A stretch of DNA of 64,000 bases from Haloarcula sp. CBA1129 (GTDB taxonomy: Archaea; Halobacteriota; Halobacteria; Halobacteriales; Haloarculaceae). Both the position numbers and the translations under genes were made by a program. Below are positions 16,993 through 26,022 of the stretch, piece after piece. Within the stretch, counting starts at the first letter, position 1. Each line of letters begins with the position of its first letter. The stretch spans positions 248,001-312,000 of the forward strand of contig NZ_RKSM01000001.1 of the NCBI RefSeq assembly GCF_008729015.1. The letters are read 5' to 3'. The notes under the pieces are model-generated. The model did no database searches and was not told where the DNA came from. It saw only the letters and a program-made list of their open reading frames with translations.

Positions 16993-17202
16993 ATGACACT
17001 GGATGTTGGGATGCTCGGCTATCGGTTCACGGCCACCTTTTTCCCGCTCGGGTGGCCTTCGGCCACCACTCGCGGCAAAAACGCGGTCTTGCTGAGCGGA
17101 GCGAAGCAAGGCTCGAAAGAGGAGCGACGCGAGTCTTTCGGTGGCGAAAAAGGCCGCTCGTTCGCTTCGCTCACTCGCGGTACAACTGAGGTGAAGGCAT
17201 GA
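16993..17202 (+). CDS. Small ORF duplicating the start of the next gene
   Basis: This 69-codon frame opens with MTLDVGMLGYRF, almost identical to MTLDIGMLGYRF at the start of the oxidoreductase at 17199. It then runs through a GC-rich insert and ends in a TGA overlapping the next ATG (ATGA). The two 12-codon copies differ at 8 bases, all but one codon synonymous. A TATA-like element (GTTATTT, near 16963-16969) lies about 27 bases before this copy, so transcription probably starts here and the oxidoreductase is reached by coupled translation. Whether the 69-residue product has any role is unknown. Confidence 0.5.
   Translation: MTLDVGMLGYRFTATFFPLGWPSATTRGKNAVLLSGAKQGSKEERRESFGGEKGRSFASLTRGTTEVKA
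17029..17180. repeat. GC-rich palindromic insert between duplicated gene starts
   Basis: The segment is built of repeated words in both orientations (GGTGGCC/GGCCACC, GAGCGGAGCGAAGC, TCGTTCGCTTCGCTCACTCGCGG in parts). These resemble the tract at 6790-6918. It separates the two copies of the oxidoreductase start. No transposase or clear target duplication other than the gene-start copies is visible. Confidence 0.55.
17188..17194 (+). promoter_or_regulatory. Shine-Dalgarno site (GAGGTGA) for the oxidoreductase
   Basis: GAGGTGA ends 4 bases before the ATG at 17199 and inside the preceding small ORF. It supports 17199 as the working start and a re-initiation mechanism, unusual among the mostly leaderless genes here. 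Confidence 0.65.
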
Positions 17203-18308
17203 CCCTTGACATCGGCATGCTCGGCTACCGCTTCATGGGCAAAGCCCACGCGAACGCACTGGACCGCCTGCCCATGTTCTTCCCCGAAGCACCGGCTGTC
17301 AACAAAGACGTGCTCGTCGGGCGCGACGAGGACGCGCTGGCCGAGGCAGCCGACCAGTTCGGCTTCGACCGGACCGCGACGGACTGGCAGGACATCGTCG
17401 ACGAGGTGGACGTGTTCTACAACCTCGGCCCGAACCACGTCCACGCCGAGCCGTCCATCGCGGCGCTTGCGGCCGGCACGCCGACGTTCTGTGAGAAACC
17501 GCTTGCGCCCACGCTCGACACGGCCGAGGAAATGGCTCAGGCCGCCGCCGACGCTGGCGTGCCCGCTGGCGCGGCGTTCAATTACCGTTTCGTCCCGGCG
17601 ATCCAGTACGCGAAGGGACTCATCGACGACGGGGAGCTCGGCGAAATTCACCACTTCCGCGGCCAGTACCTCCAAGACTGGCTGGTCGACCCCGACGCGC
17701 CGTGGTCTTGGCGCAACGACGCGGAGATGGCTGGCAGCGGGGCACTGGGCGACCTCGGTTCGCACACGGTTGATCTGGCGCGGTTCCTACTCGGCGACGC
17801 CGCCGGGGAGATAACTGACGTGAGCGGCCACCTCCGGACATTCACCGAGGAGCGCCCAGTGGAGGGGAGCGAGGACACGCGCCCGGTGACCGTCGACGAC
17901 GCCTACAGCGCTCAGATCGAGTTCGAAAACGGCGCAATGGGAACGCTGGAGGCCTCCCGCGTCGCCAACGGCCACAAGAACGCCCACACCATCGAAATCG
18001 AAGGGTCGAAGGGCGCGGTGAAGTTCGACCTCGAACGCCTGAACGAGCTGCAGGTGCTCACCGAAGGCGACCGGGGCTTCCAGCAGGTGCTCGTCACGGA
18101 CGCCGACGACCCGTACGTCGACCACTGGTGGCCCCCGGGCCACGTCATCGGCTGGGAGCACACGTTCGTCCACGAGAACTACGAGTTCCTCTCGGCCGTC
18201 GCCGAGGGTGGCGAACAAGAGCCGTCCTTCGCTGACGGACTCGCCGCACAGCGTGTCCTCGACGCCATCGAACGGAGCGACGAACGCGGCGAGTGGGTCA
18301 GCCTCTAA
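17199..18308 (+). CDS. Gfo/Idh/MocA family oxidoreductase
   Basis: The 369-residue protein has an N-terminal Rossmann fold (GMLGYRFMGKAHANAL), the family CEKP motif with its cofactor-contacting Lys, and the C-terminal domain start GSGALGDLGSHTVDLARFL. The family oxidises or reduces sugars, inositols or their amino derivatives with NAD(P). The sugar isomerase at 14241 is a plausible pathway partner. The start is preceded by a Shine-Dalgarno site and by a duplicated copy of its own first 12 codons at 16993. Confidence 0.92.
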   Translation: MTLDIGMLGYRFMGKAHANALDRLPMFFPEAPAVNKDVLVGRDEDALAEAADQFGFDRTATDWQDIVDEVDVFYNLGPNHVHAEPSIAALAAGTPTFCEKPLAPTLDTAEEMAQAAADAGVPAGAAFNYRFVPAIQYAKGLIDDGELGEIHHFRGQYLQDWLVDPDAPWSWRNDAEMAGSGALGDLGSHTVDLARFLLGDAAGEITDVSGHLRTFTEERPVEGSEDTRPVTVDDAYSAQIEFENGAMGTLEASRVANGHKNAHTIEIEGSKGAVKFDLERLNELQVLTEGDRGFQQVLVTDADDPYVDHWWPPGHVIGWEHTFVHENYEFLSAVAEGGEQEPSFADGLAAQRVLDAIERSDERGEWVSL

Positions 18309-18355
18309 GGCCGCGAACCGAAACCCCCTTTCGGCGGCCACTGGTAGCTGGTGGC

Positions 18356-19537
18356 ATGATATCTATCGCACTGGCCGGCAAACCGAACGCCGGCAAGTCT
18401 ACTTTCTACAAGGCGGCGACGATGGCCGACGTCGACGTCGGGAACTACCCGTTCACGACCATCGACGCCAACCGCGGCGTCAGCCACGTCCGAACGGAGT
18501 GCCCCTGTCTCGACCGAGAGGAGCGCTGTGGCGACGACAACTGCCGGGACGGGAAGCGCTACGTCCCGGTGGAACTCATCGACGTGGCCGGTCTGGTTCC
18601 CGGCGCACACGAGGGGCGCGGTCTCGGGAACCAGTTCCTCGACGAGCTATCGACGGCCGATGTCATCCTCAACGTCGTCGACGCCTCCGGCGGGACCGAC
18701 GCCGAGGGCGAACCCGTCGAGGTCGGCGAGCACGACCCTGTCGAGGACGTTCACTTTATCGAGGAGGAGATGGACCTGTGGCTCGCCAGCATCGTCGAGC
18801 GCAACTGGGAGTCCATCGAACGGCAGTCCCGCTCGCCGGATTTCAAGCTCGATGAGTCGCTCGTCGATATGCTGGCCGGCGTCGGAGCCTCGGAACTCGA
18901 CGTGGCGCGGACGCTGCGGGACTTGGAGTACCCCGAGGACCCCATTGCATGGTCCGACGAGCACCGCGAGGCGCTGGCGACGGAGATCCGTCAGCGAACG
19001 AAACCACTCGTCGTCGTCGCGAACAAGGCCGACATCGCGCCGGAAGAGAATATCGAGGCCCTGCAGGAGGCTGCCGACGTGGTCGTCTCCGCGACGGCCG
19101 ACGGCGAACTCGCCCTGCGCAACGCCGCGGAGGCCGGCGTCATCGACTACGACCCCGGCGACCCGGACTTCGATATCGTCGGCGACGTGAGCGACCAGCA
19201 ACGCGAAGGACTGAACCGCATCCGCGGCATCATGGGGGAGTACGGTGGTACCGGCGTTCAGGGTGCGCTGGATACCGCCGTCTACGACCTGCTGGACCAC
19301 CTGACGGCCTACCCTGTCCAGAACGAAACGCACTGGACTGACGGGCAGGAGAACGTCCTCCCCGACGCGTTCTTGCTGCGCCGCGGCGCGACGCCCAAGG
19401 ACCTCGCCTACGCCGTCCACTCGGATATCGGCGACGGCTACATCCACGCCGTCGACGCCCGCGAGAACCGCCGTATCAGCGACGAAACGGAACTCGAAGA
19501 AGGGTCGGTCATCAAAATCGTCAGCGACGCGAACTGA
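18356..19537 (+). CDS. OBG/YchF-type GTP-binding protein with TGS domain
   Basis: The 393-residue P-loop protein has G1 (GKPNAGKS, 8-15), G3 ([20 protein letters not shown]), a G4-like NKAD and a C-terminal TGS domain ([16 protein letters not shown]). It fits the archaeal branch of OBG/YchF-like translation-associated NTPases. A Cys cluster (CPCL, then CGDDNC) near residues 46-60 may bind metal. The start at 18356 gives the conserved [13 protein letters not shown] opening; the upstream frame is not family-like. Confidence 0.92.
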   Translation: MISIALAGKPNAGKSTFYKAATMADVDVGNYPFTTIDANRGVSHVRTECPCLDREERCGDDNCRDGKRYVPVELIDVAGLVPGAHEGRGLGNQFLDELSTADVILNVVDASGGTDAEGEPVEVGEHDPVEDVHFIEEEMDLWLASIVERNWESIERQSRSPDFKLDESLVDMLAGVGASELDVARTLRDLEYPEDPIAWSDEHREALATEIRQRTKPLVVVANKADIAPEENIEALQEAADVVVSATADGELALRNAAEAGVIDYDPGDPDFDIVGDVSDQQREGLNRIRGIMGEYGGTGVQGALDTAVYDLLDHLTAYPVQNETHWTDGQENVLPDAFLLRRGATPKDLAYAVHSDIGDGYIHAVDARENRRISDETELEEGSVIKIVSDAN

Positions 19538-19567
19538 CGCGCCTGGCCCGCAACCGCTCTCTCACTG

Positions 19568-20494
19568 TCACTCCGGCAGCAAGTCCCGCAACGTCGCCCG
19601 AATGTCCTCACTGCCGGGGCTCTGTGGCACCTGTCCGAGTACGTCCCGTCCGAGTCGTTCCGTCGCCGCACTCACCGAAAGGGAATCCAGCAGATTCCCG
19701 TACTTCAGCGCTAGCCGCGGCGATACGTCGAACAGCAGGTCGCGCTTCCCGATGAGCGAGTGGGTTATCGACAGGACCTCGACGGCGTGACCGACGTACC
19801 GCTCTCTAGCGTCGTCGTCTCCGGAGTCAGCTAACGCGGTCAGGAGGAACCCTTCTAGTTCGTCTTCCCGGTCGTGGAGCGCGGGCGGGTCCGCGAGCAT
19901 CGTCGTTCCGTCGGGCCGTTCCGGGAGCATGCTCCGGCGGGGCGCATACGAGAGGACTGCCCCGGTGGTGGGCGTGGTCGCGGCGGGCAGCGGCACTTCG
20001 AGTCGCTTCGACGGGTTCGTATCGGTGAACACGACGTGGAGGTTCGCCGGCTCGCCACGCACCGGTTCGTCCCAGCCGTCGGGGGTGTGCGCGTAGCCCC
20101 GACGGAGTGCCTCCCGTAGCGTTCGCGGAATCCGCCCGGACTCGCCCTGCAGTTCCAGATGAAGCACAACGGGGCCACGGTCGCTCTCGTCGATGAGCGA
20201 CCACAGGGCCGGAAGCGCGTCCGCAGCACCAGCTGAGAGTTCGTAGCAGGCGGCGTCACGCTCTGCGGCCAGCAGTCGGGCGAGCGTGCTGCCTCGCCAG
20301 CCAGTCAGGTCAGCCACGTAGAACCACGGGAGCGCGTGTATCGGGCCGACGGCAGCGTCCCCGGCCGCCGCGTCGATAGTCGCCGGCAATGTTTCGAGAT
20401 AGCTGTCGATAGTGTCTAGCTCGGACGCGAAATAATCGGTCGCCGCCGCGGGCAGATCCGTCTTCCGGCGGCGATGGTCATCGACTGAGGCCAT
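19568..20494 (-). CDS. Haloarchaeal protein of unknown function
   Basis: I do not recognise this 308-residue soluble, acidic protein. The first half is mixed alpha/beta with WFYVADLTGWRGSTLARLLA near residue 60, and a GPVVLHLELQGESG strand near 120. The second half is mostly helical. It has no signal peptide, membrane segment or obvious catalytic motif. Codon use is typical of the chromosome, so it is a real gene. It ends 30 bases from the convergent GTPase gene. The start at 20494 was chosen because upstream sequence loses the acidic character. Confidence 0.7.
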   Translation of the reverse strand: MASVDDHRRRKTDLPAAATDYFASELDTIDSYLETLPATIDAAAGDAAVGPIHALPWFYVADLTGWRGSTLARLLAAERDAACYELSAGAADALPALWSLIDESDRGPVVLHLELQGESGRIPRTLREALRRGYAHTPDGWDEPVRGEPANLHVVFTDTNPSKRLEVPLPAATTPTTGAVLSYAPRRSMLPERPDGTTMLADPPALHDREDELEGFLLTALADSGDDDARERYVGHAVEVLSITHSLIGKRDLLFDVSPRLALKYGNLLDSLSVSAATERLGRDVLGQVPQSPGSEDIRATLRDLLPE

Positions 20495-20628
20495 ACCAGC
20501 TGTAAGCCCGAGTACCGGAAAACGGTGGCGAGAGACTGACGGGGTGCACTGGGTCCCCCACCTCACTTTCTGTTCGTTTCCGACCGACGAAGGGAAACCC
20601 GTTTTTTGCCCCGTCCCGAATCAGGTGT

Positions 20629-21900
20629 ATGAACGTACGGACGATAGCCGATCTGGGCCCCGACGAGCGGGCCGCCTTCTTCGACCGCGACGCCGGCGTG
20701 GATGCTGTCAGAGACGACGTGGCCGACATCGTCACACAGGTCCACGAGGAGGGTGATGTGGCCCTCCGACGCTTCGCCGAGGAGTTCGACGACGTCTCAG
20801 TAGGCAATATCGACATCACCGACGCCGCCGAGCGGGCCTACGAGGAAATCGACGACGAGGTTCGGGACGCCATCGAGGACGCCGCGGCGAACATCCGCGC
20901 GTTCCACGAGCAACAGGTCCCCGAGGACTGGCGCGGCGACTTCGAGGGGCGGGAACTGGGCCGTCGCTACCGGCCGCTTGACAGCGCCGGCGTGTACGCG
21001 CCCGGCGGGACCGCAGCCTACCCTTCGAGCGCGCTGATGGGCGTCATCCCGGCGAAGGTCGCTGGCGTCGAACACGTCGCTGTCGCCACCCCACCGGCCG
21101 ACGAGGTCAATCCCGTGACGCTGGCGGCTATCCACGTCGCCGGGGCCGACGCCGTCTATCAGGTCGGCGGCGCACAGGCCATCGCGGCGCTGGCCTACGG
21201 AACTGAAACCGTGAGCGCGACGGACATCGTCGTCGGCCCGGGCAACCGCTGGGTCACGGCGGCGAAAGCCGAGGTCCGCGGCGATGTGGCTATCGACTTC
21301 CTCGCCGGCCCCTCCGAAATCATGGTCGTCGCCGACGGCGACGCGGACCCGAATTTGGTCGCGGCCGACCTCGTCGCACAGGCCGAACACGACGAGAACG
21401 CCTCGGTCGTCGCCGTTACTGACGACGAGGCACTCGCCGAGAAAGTCGCGGCCGCCGTCGACGAGCAGGCCGACGGCCGGGAGCGCGAGGCGGTCATCCG
21501 CGCCGCGCTCGACAACGATGCCTCCGGCATCTTGCACGCTCGTTCGATGAGCGAAGCGGTCCTCTTCGCCGAGGAGTACGCCGCCGAACACCTCTCGATT
21601 CAGGCCGCCGACGACGAGGCCTTGCTGGAGCGAATCCCCTCCGCTGGGTCCGTGTTCCTCGGCCCGTACAGCCCTGTTGCGGCCGGCGATTACGCTACCG
21701 GGACGAACCACGTCCTCCCGACCGGCGGGAGCGCGCGGGTCACCGGCGGTCTCTCCGTGGACACGTTCGTCCGGTCGACGACAGTCCAACGGCTCTCCGA
21801 GGACTCGCTTGACGATATTGCGGACACGATTACGACGCTCGCCGAAGCAGAGGGACTGGAAGCCCACGCTGAGAGCGTCCGCAAGCGGTTCGAGGAGTAA
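20629..21900 (+). CDS. hisD: Histidinol dehydrogenase
   Basis: The 423-residue enzyme is full length for HisD, which oxidises histidinol to histidine in two NAD-dependent steps. Clear signatures are the cofactor region YAPGGTAAYPSSALMGVIPA, GPGNRWVTAAK, the AEHDENAS metal/base region, and the late TGTNHVLPTGGSARVTGGLS. It stands alone, as his genes often do in haloarchaea. A T-rich element near 20599-20608 lies about 26 bases before the start, consistent with a leaderless message. Confidence 0.97.
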   Translation: MNVRTIADLGPDERAAFFDRDAGVDAVRDDVADIVTQVHEEGDVALRRFAEEFDDVSVGNIDITDAAERAYEEIDDEVRDAIEDAAANIRAFHEQQVPEDWRGDFEGRELGRRYRPLDSAGVYAPGGTAAYPSSALMGVIPAKVAGVEHVAVATPPADEVNPVTLAAIHVAGADAVYQVGGAQAIAALAYGTETVSATDIVVGPGNRWVTAAKAEVRGDVAIDFLAGPSEIMVVADGDADPNLVAADLVAQAEHDENASVVAVTDDEALAEKVAAAVDEQADGREREAVIRAALDNDASGILHARSMSEAVLFAEEYAAEHLSIQAADDEALLERIPSAGSVFLGPYSPVAAGDYATGTNHVLPTGGSARVTGGLSVDTFVRSTTVQRLSEDSLDDIADTITTLAEAEGLEAHAESVRKRFEE

Positions 21901-21999
21901 CGCGGTTCCGGGGCCTTCTCGCCGGTCAACGCAGGACCTGTTTCTCCGTGCTGTCCTATCGGCGTCACTGTTAACACGTTCGGGCGTCCACGTAAGTGT

Positions 22000-22374
22000 A
22001 TGAGCAGCACAGCGGACGACGGCGACCCGAACCTCGGGGGCGAGGACGTGGCCGTCACCGAGCAGGCAGCGGGAGAGGCACTGGACCTCCTCGAAAGCGA
22101 GGGAATGGATGTCGAGGAATCCGGACTTCGCTTATACGTCCAGCAGGGCGGCTGTGCCGGCCTCTCATACGGGATGCGGTTCGAACACGCACCCGAAGAA
22201 GACGATGAAGTGTTCGAGCGCAACGGGCTCCGTGTGTTCGTCGACGACGCCAGCATCGACTACATCGAGGGATCGGTGCTGGACTACGAGGGCGGCCTGC
22301 AGGGGGCCGGGTTCCACGTCCAGAACCCGAACGTAGTCAGCGAATGCGGCTGTGGCGAGTCCTTCCGGACGTAG
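22000..22374 (+). CDS. IscA/ErpA-type iron-sulfur assembly protein
   Basis: The 124-residue protein has the HesB/IscA fold, with the three conserved cysteines in GGCAGL and the C-terminal ECGCG. It would carry and insert Fe-S clusters into apoproteins. The first 20 residues are an acidic haloarchaeal extension. A TATA-like GTTAACAC (near 21969-21977) lies about 27 bases before the start. It converges directly, without a gap, on the dodecin gene. Confidence 0.94.
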   Translation: MSSTADDGDPNLGGEDVAVTEQAAGEALDLLESEGMDVEESGLRLYVQQGGCAGLSYGMRFEHAPEEDDEVFERNGLRVFVDDASIDYIEGSVLDYEGGLQGAGFHVQNPNVVSECGCGESFRT

Positions 22375-22575
22375 CTACTCTTCGAGTTCGAACGCCACGA
22401 CGACTTCGGCCTGATACTCGCGGCCGTCGACGCCGGCGATTTCGACGCCGAGTTCCTCCACTTCGACCCATTTGAGATTGTCCAGTGTCGCCTCCGCACG
22501 CTCGATGGCGTCGTCAGCGGCTTTGTCGAAGCTTTCCGGACTGGTCCCGATGAGTGTGATCTTTTTGAAAACCAT
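22375..22575 (-). CDS. Dodecin (flavin-binding dodecamer)
   Basis: The 66-residue protein is a dodecin. W36 and Q55, the flavin-stacking and flavin-binding residues known from Halobacterium salinarum dodecin, are at the expected positions ([16 protein letters not shown]). It should form a hollow dodecamer that stores riboflavin or lumichrome and limits light damage. It is a single-gene unit, with a TATA-like GTTTTATGAC (minus strand, 22603-22612) about 33 bases upstream. Confidence 0.95.
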   Translation of the reverse strand: MVFKKITLIGTSPESFDKAADDAIERAEATLDNLKWVEVEELGVEIAGVDGREYQAEVVVAFELEE

Positions 22576-22622
22576 CTGCGTGCCATTTGTTCACACGGCC
22601 TTGTCATAAAACTACGGACAGG

Positions 22623-23282
22623 TCACTGCGACTGCCGGTCGAGCAACGTCTCGACGTGACTGACCACGCCGGTGAGGTGTGCGGTCCCCCAGATAGCCAC
22701 GATAACCGCACCGATAGCGTCGAACACGAGATCGAGCATCGTATCGCTGAGCCCGAACTGTGTCAGAATCGTGTCGTTCCCGGTTGCCGACGCGGCAAGG
22801 GTAATCGAGAACTCGATGACCTCCCAGAACACGCCGAAGGCCATCACGAACAGCAGGAGGAACACGAACATGAACCGCGAGGGAATCGAGATCTCGTCGG
22901 TGTGCTCGTCGAGCGCACGGACGGTAGTGTAGCCGACAGCGGCGACAACCGACGACGAGAGGGCGTGGGTGAAGTGGTCCCACCACCAGATGGTGACGTA
23001 GAAGTTCTCCTCGGCTCCGGGAAGGCCGACGGTGCCGAGCGCGTGGAAGAACGCCGCCGACGTGATCCAGAGGGTCAGTGCAGGGTCGAGTGCGATTCCG
23101 TAGTCCCGTTCCAACAATGCGGGGAGTTGCGTGACGAGGATGGCAACGGCCGAATTGACGATGATGCCGACGTTCCCGCGCTCGATACCGACCGCCAAGA
23201 GCCCGATGAGCGCGAGCGACAGGACTCGGGAGAGCAGCTGTTGCGTCGCTGTGCTGACCCGGAGGCGGTCACGGACTCTCAT
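22623..23282 (-). CDS. YjdF/DUF2238-like membrane protein
   Basis: The 219-residue protein has about six hydrophobic segments. Histidines and aromatic residues cluster in the middle (WWWDHFTHALSSS), and a FWEVIEFS motif sits in a later helix, as in the YjdF/DUF2238 membrane family. No function is established. Its start overlaps the end of the next membrane gene by 4 bases, so the pair is cotranscribed. Confidence 0.6.
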   Translation of the reverse strand: MRVRDRLRVSTATQQLLSRVLSLALIGLLAVGIERGNVGIIVNSAVAILVTQLPALLERDYGIALDPALTLWITSAAFFHALGTVGLPGAEENFYVTIWWWDHFTHALSSSVVAAVGYTTVRALDEHTDEISIPSRFMFVFLLLFVMAFGVFWEVIEFSITLAASATGNDTILTQFGLSDTMLDLVFDAIGAVIVAIWGTAHLTGVVSHVETLLDRQSQ

Positions 23283-23899
23283 ACGCCCGACTGGACCTCC
23301 TCAGGGACGCGACTGGTCCCGGCCTGCTGCCGGACGTAGTACGCGAACACCATGCCGGCTCCGATGCCGGCGATAGTCGATGCGACGAACTCCCACATCA
23401 GCGCCTCCTCGATGACGTGTTCGGACACTGTCGGGTCGAGGATGAAGGTCGTCCCGAGAAACCGGTCGGCCACCCAGCGAACGACCGCCCAGACGCCGGC
23501 GGTGGCCATCGTGGTGATGGCGACGAAAACGACGGCGAACCGGGGCGTCATCCGGACGGGCGTAAAGAGCTGGAGTTCGACGGCGAGGATGAGCGCGATG
23601 GCGGCAACCGAGAGGTAGGTCGCGAGATTGCCGGTCATCGAGAGCGTCGCAAACAGGCGGCCGACGACGGGCAGCGCCGCCAACAAGAGAATCTCCCATG
23701 GGAGCATGGCGTCTCGGTTACGCAACAGGGCCGGCGGAAACAGCGCCAGCGCCGAGACAGCGGCCGCAAACCCGGCCCACAACAGGTCGCCTTGGACAGC
23801 ACTTGTCACCGAAACAGCCGCGAGCATGGCGACAATACACCACGCAGCGAGGGCGTTGACGCGCCTGTCCCGGAGCAACTGCGCTACGTCTCGGCTCAT
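23279..23899 (-). CDS. Membrane protein of unknown function
   Basis: This 206-residue protein has around five to six membrane segments and a cytoplasmic basic start (RDRRVNALAAW). The late segment SEHVIEEALMWEFVASTIAGIGAGMVF echoes the WE-containing helix of its operon partner at 22623, so the two may be distant relatives or form one complex. I do not recognise a named family. A TATA-like element is not obvious before the start. Confidence 0.6.
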   Translation of the reverse strand: MSRDVAQLLRDRRVNALAAWCIVAMLAAVSVTSAVQGDLLWAGFAAAVSALALFPPALLRNRDAMLPWEILLLAALPVVGRLFATLSMTGNLATYLSVAAIALILAVELQLFTPVRMTPRFAVVFVAITTMATAGVWAVVRWVADRFLGTTFILDPTVSEHVIEEALMWEFVASTIAGIGAGMVFAYYVRQQAGTSRVPEEVQSGV

Positions 23900-23959
23900 A
23901 TTGCTTCGTGCGTCGCGACTGGAAAAACCCTATCGACCGATGCCGGTGGTGTGGGCTGT

Positions 23960-24874
23960 TCAGATAGCCCCATACGCCATGGCATACGCGAGCGCAGCGA
24001 TGGTTACCGCTGCTAGGCCTGTCACGATCGTTTCCAGCCAGTCGACGTCATCACTGAAGGGTCGAGTCGGCGCCCCGACGACGCCCAGTGCGAGGACGCT
24101 GAACACGAAGTGCGCCGACCGTTCGAGCGTCGGCGCTGGCAGGAACAGGACGGCCGCCCCGTAGCCGAGTCCCAGCGCGGCTCGGGGTCGGACGAGTTCG
24201 GTCAGCGTGTATCCGCGGAGGTGGACGTACGTCCAGACGGCGAGCCAGACCGTCGCCAGCTCGATAGCGAACGCCGCCAGAAGGTGCGTGGTCGGGTCGG
24301 GGTGGAGCAGCACCCGCTCGGCGACGAGCGTCACGTCGAAGGGGTACAGGAACGGCGGCGGGCCGCCGGTGAAGAGATCACCGAACGGGTGGGTAAGCAG
24401 TCCCAGTAGCGCCAGCCCGGTCACCGTCCGAGGGCTGATCTCACGGGACTGTGCCACTGTGGCGACACCGAGCACAGCTAGGACGAACACGAGCATCACG
24501 AGTCCGGCGATAGGACCGCTGAGAACGCCAGTAAGAACAGTCAGTGCGACGCCGACGGACAGTGATGCAAGTCGCGCGGCCCGTGAGTCAGTTGCCCAGA
24601 GGCCGGCCGTGACTGCGAGTACGACCCCCAGCACGAGCGAGTGCGTCGGCCCGCGGTGGACGACGTTCGCCGTCTCCCAGAATCCGTCCGCCGTCAGGTT
24701 CTCGGCGGCCCCGACGAGCAGCCCGAACGGGGCGTAGACGATGTCAACGTCAGGAGCTGCGGCGAACAGGCCGGCAACGACGCCCAACTGGACCGCTCGC
24801 TCGCGGGAGAGTCCCAGCCACCACGCGGCGAGGGCCCCGAGGGCGAACGCAAACAGCGCGTGCCCGACGAACAT
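23960..24874 (-). CDS. YdjM-type membrane-bound metal-dependent hydrolase family protein
   Basis: The 304-residue protein opens with MFVGHALFAFALGALAAWW and carries an APDVDIVYAPFG segment, then VHRGPTHSLVLG. The His/Asp pattern (H5, DxD, RGPTHS) is that of the YdjM (LexA-regulated inner membrane) family, which has a predicted metal site beside the membrane. Eight or so hydrophobic segments follow. The substrate is unknown; phospholipid or other lipid phosphate hydrolysis is possible but unproven. Confidence 0.8.
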   Translation of the reverse strand: MFVGHALFAFALGALAAWWLGLSRERAVQLGVVAGLFAAAPDVDIVYAPFGLLVGAAENLTADGFWETANVVHRGPTHSLVLGVVLAVTAGLWATDSRAARLASLSVGVALTVLTGVLSGPIAGLVMLVFVLAVLGVATVAQSREISPRTVTGLALLGLLTHPFGDLFTGGPPPFLYPFDVTLVAERVLLHPDPTTHLLAAFAIELATVWLAVWTYVHLRGYTLTELVRPRAALGLGYGAAVLFLPAPTLERSAHFVFSVLALGVVGAPTRPFSDDVDWLETIVTGLAAVTIAALAYAMAYGAI

Positions 24875-24941
24875 ACATCGAATATGGTGGCGAGAGGCTT
24901 AAACACCACGTGTGAACAGATAGCGCGGGTCCCGGGTCCGG

Positions 24942-25475
24942 TCAGGACTCGGATCCGACTTTCGTCCAGCGTTCTTCGATGGCCGCGTTGGCTCTGACGA
25001 CAGTATCGCCGTCGACCCGGAACCGCGTCTTTCGGAGTTCGATAGCGGCTACCTCACCGGTGGTGTCGCCGGCTTTGACAGTGTCGCCGGGATTGAAGTC
25101 GGGGTCCCGGAGGAGGTAGACGCCGGCCACGGCGTCCTTGATCATCTCCGAGAGCGCGTAGGAGACGCCGAGCGCGAGGAACCCCGTCGCCGTGCCCAGC
25201 GAGGCGGCGATGGCGGTCAGGCCGACGATAGAGAGGAAGGACAGCGCCACACCAAACCACAGGAACGCGAGGACGATGACCGCGAGAAACTGCCGATAGA
25301 CCGGCGATTCGCCGGGCAGCGACCGCTTCAGGACTGCTCGCACGACGAACATGATAGCTTTGATGCCGACGGCAGCGACCGCGAGAAAGACGACACCGGT
25401 TATGAGGCGCGGGAGCGCGTCGACGACGTTTGTGACTAGCTGTTCGAGCGCTCGATTGATGACACCGACTTGCAC
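24942..25475 (-). CDS. Short MscS-like mechanosensitive channel protein
   Basis: The 177-residue protein has three membrane helices, the last Gly/Ala-rich (ASLGTATGFLALGVSYALSEM) like the MscS pore helix. A beta domain follows (FNPGDTVKAGDTTGEVAAIELRKTRF) and the C-terminal domain is very short. It lacks the large cytoplasmic cage of typical MscS, so it may be a minimal channel or an accessory subunit. A full MscS-type gene lies at 28142-29203. Twenty-four bases separate it from the next gene on the same strand. Confidence 0.82.
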   Translation of the reverse strand: MQVGVINRALEQLVTNVVDALPRLITGVVFLAVAAVGIKAIMFVVRAVLKRSLPGESPVYRQFLAVIVLAFLWFGVALSFLSIVGLTAIAASLGTATGFLALGVSYALSEMIKDAVAGVYLLRDPDFNPGDTVKAGDTTGEVAAIELRKTRFRVDGDTVVRANAAIEERWTKVGSES

Positions 25476-25499
25476 GCCGGATGGTGGGCGGAGAGCCCC

Positions 25500-25832
25500 C
25501 TAAGTGTTGGCGTCGGCCGGTGCGGGGGTGTCGCCGGGATGCCGGACAACCTCGTAGTCACCGTCATCGGTGACGCCGATAACGGCCCAGTCGTACGATA
25601 CGTCCCGCCGGTCGAGACGGCGACTGAGGTGCGTCGCTTCGCCTGTCGGTGTGACGAAACAGCGCAAGTCGCCGCCGTCAGGTATCGGGTCCTGCGAGTC
25701 GAACACTGAGACAGTGACAACGCGCCAGTCGCGTTCCGCTCGCAGTTCGGTGCCAGTGCGCGACACGGTGTATCCGAGATCATCGAATATCGACCGGGCC
25801 TGCTCGTCAAGTGATGTGGTAACGGCCCCCAT
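25500..25832 (-). CDS. Small haloarchaeal protein, perhaps DUF7116
   Basis: The 110-residue soluble protein starts MGAVTTSLDEQARSIFDDLGY and contains a strand-rich middle (RDWRVVTVSVF, GDLRCFVTPTGEATHLSRRL). It may belong to the haloarchaeal DUF7116 group, but I hold that only weakly. I chose 25832 because the 16 residues of a longer start at 25880 look unlike coding sequence. No function is known. Confidence 0.6.
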   Translation of the reverse strand: MGAVTTSLDEQARSIFDDLGYTVSRTGTELRAERDWRVVTVSVFDSQDPIPDGGDLRCFVTPTGEATHLSRRLDRRDVSYDWAVIGVTDDGDYEVVRHPGDTPAPADANT

Positions 25833-26022
25833 CTGAGAGTCGATACCACTGGCTATCTCATAAACGTTCCCACTAGACACGTAGCTGACAGTTCACCCGA
25901 AGAGACGACTATGGAATAAGCGGTGCTGTCGGTGGCAGCGGAAACAACAGGGCCTCTCGGTGGCCGATTCGACCTTCCTCCGAGGAAGGACAGCAGGAAA
26001 TCTCAGTCGTCAGACCTGACTG

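Noticed and set aside
23279-25475. Possible single operon of all the membrane genes here
   Set aside because: Gaps of 60 and 67 bases and unrelated families give no firm evidence; only the 22623/23279 pair overlaps.
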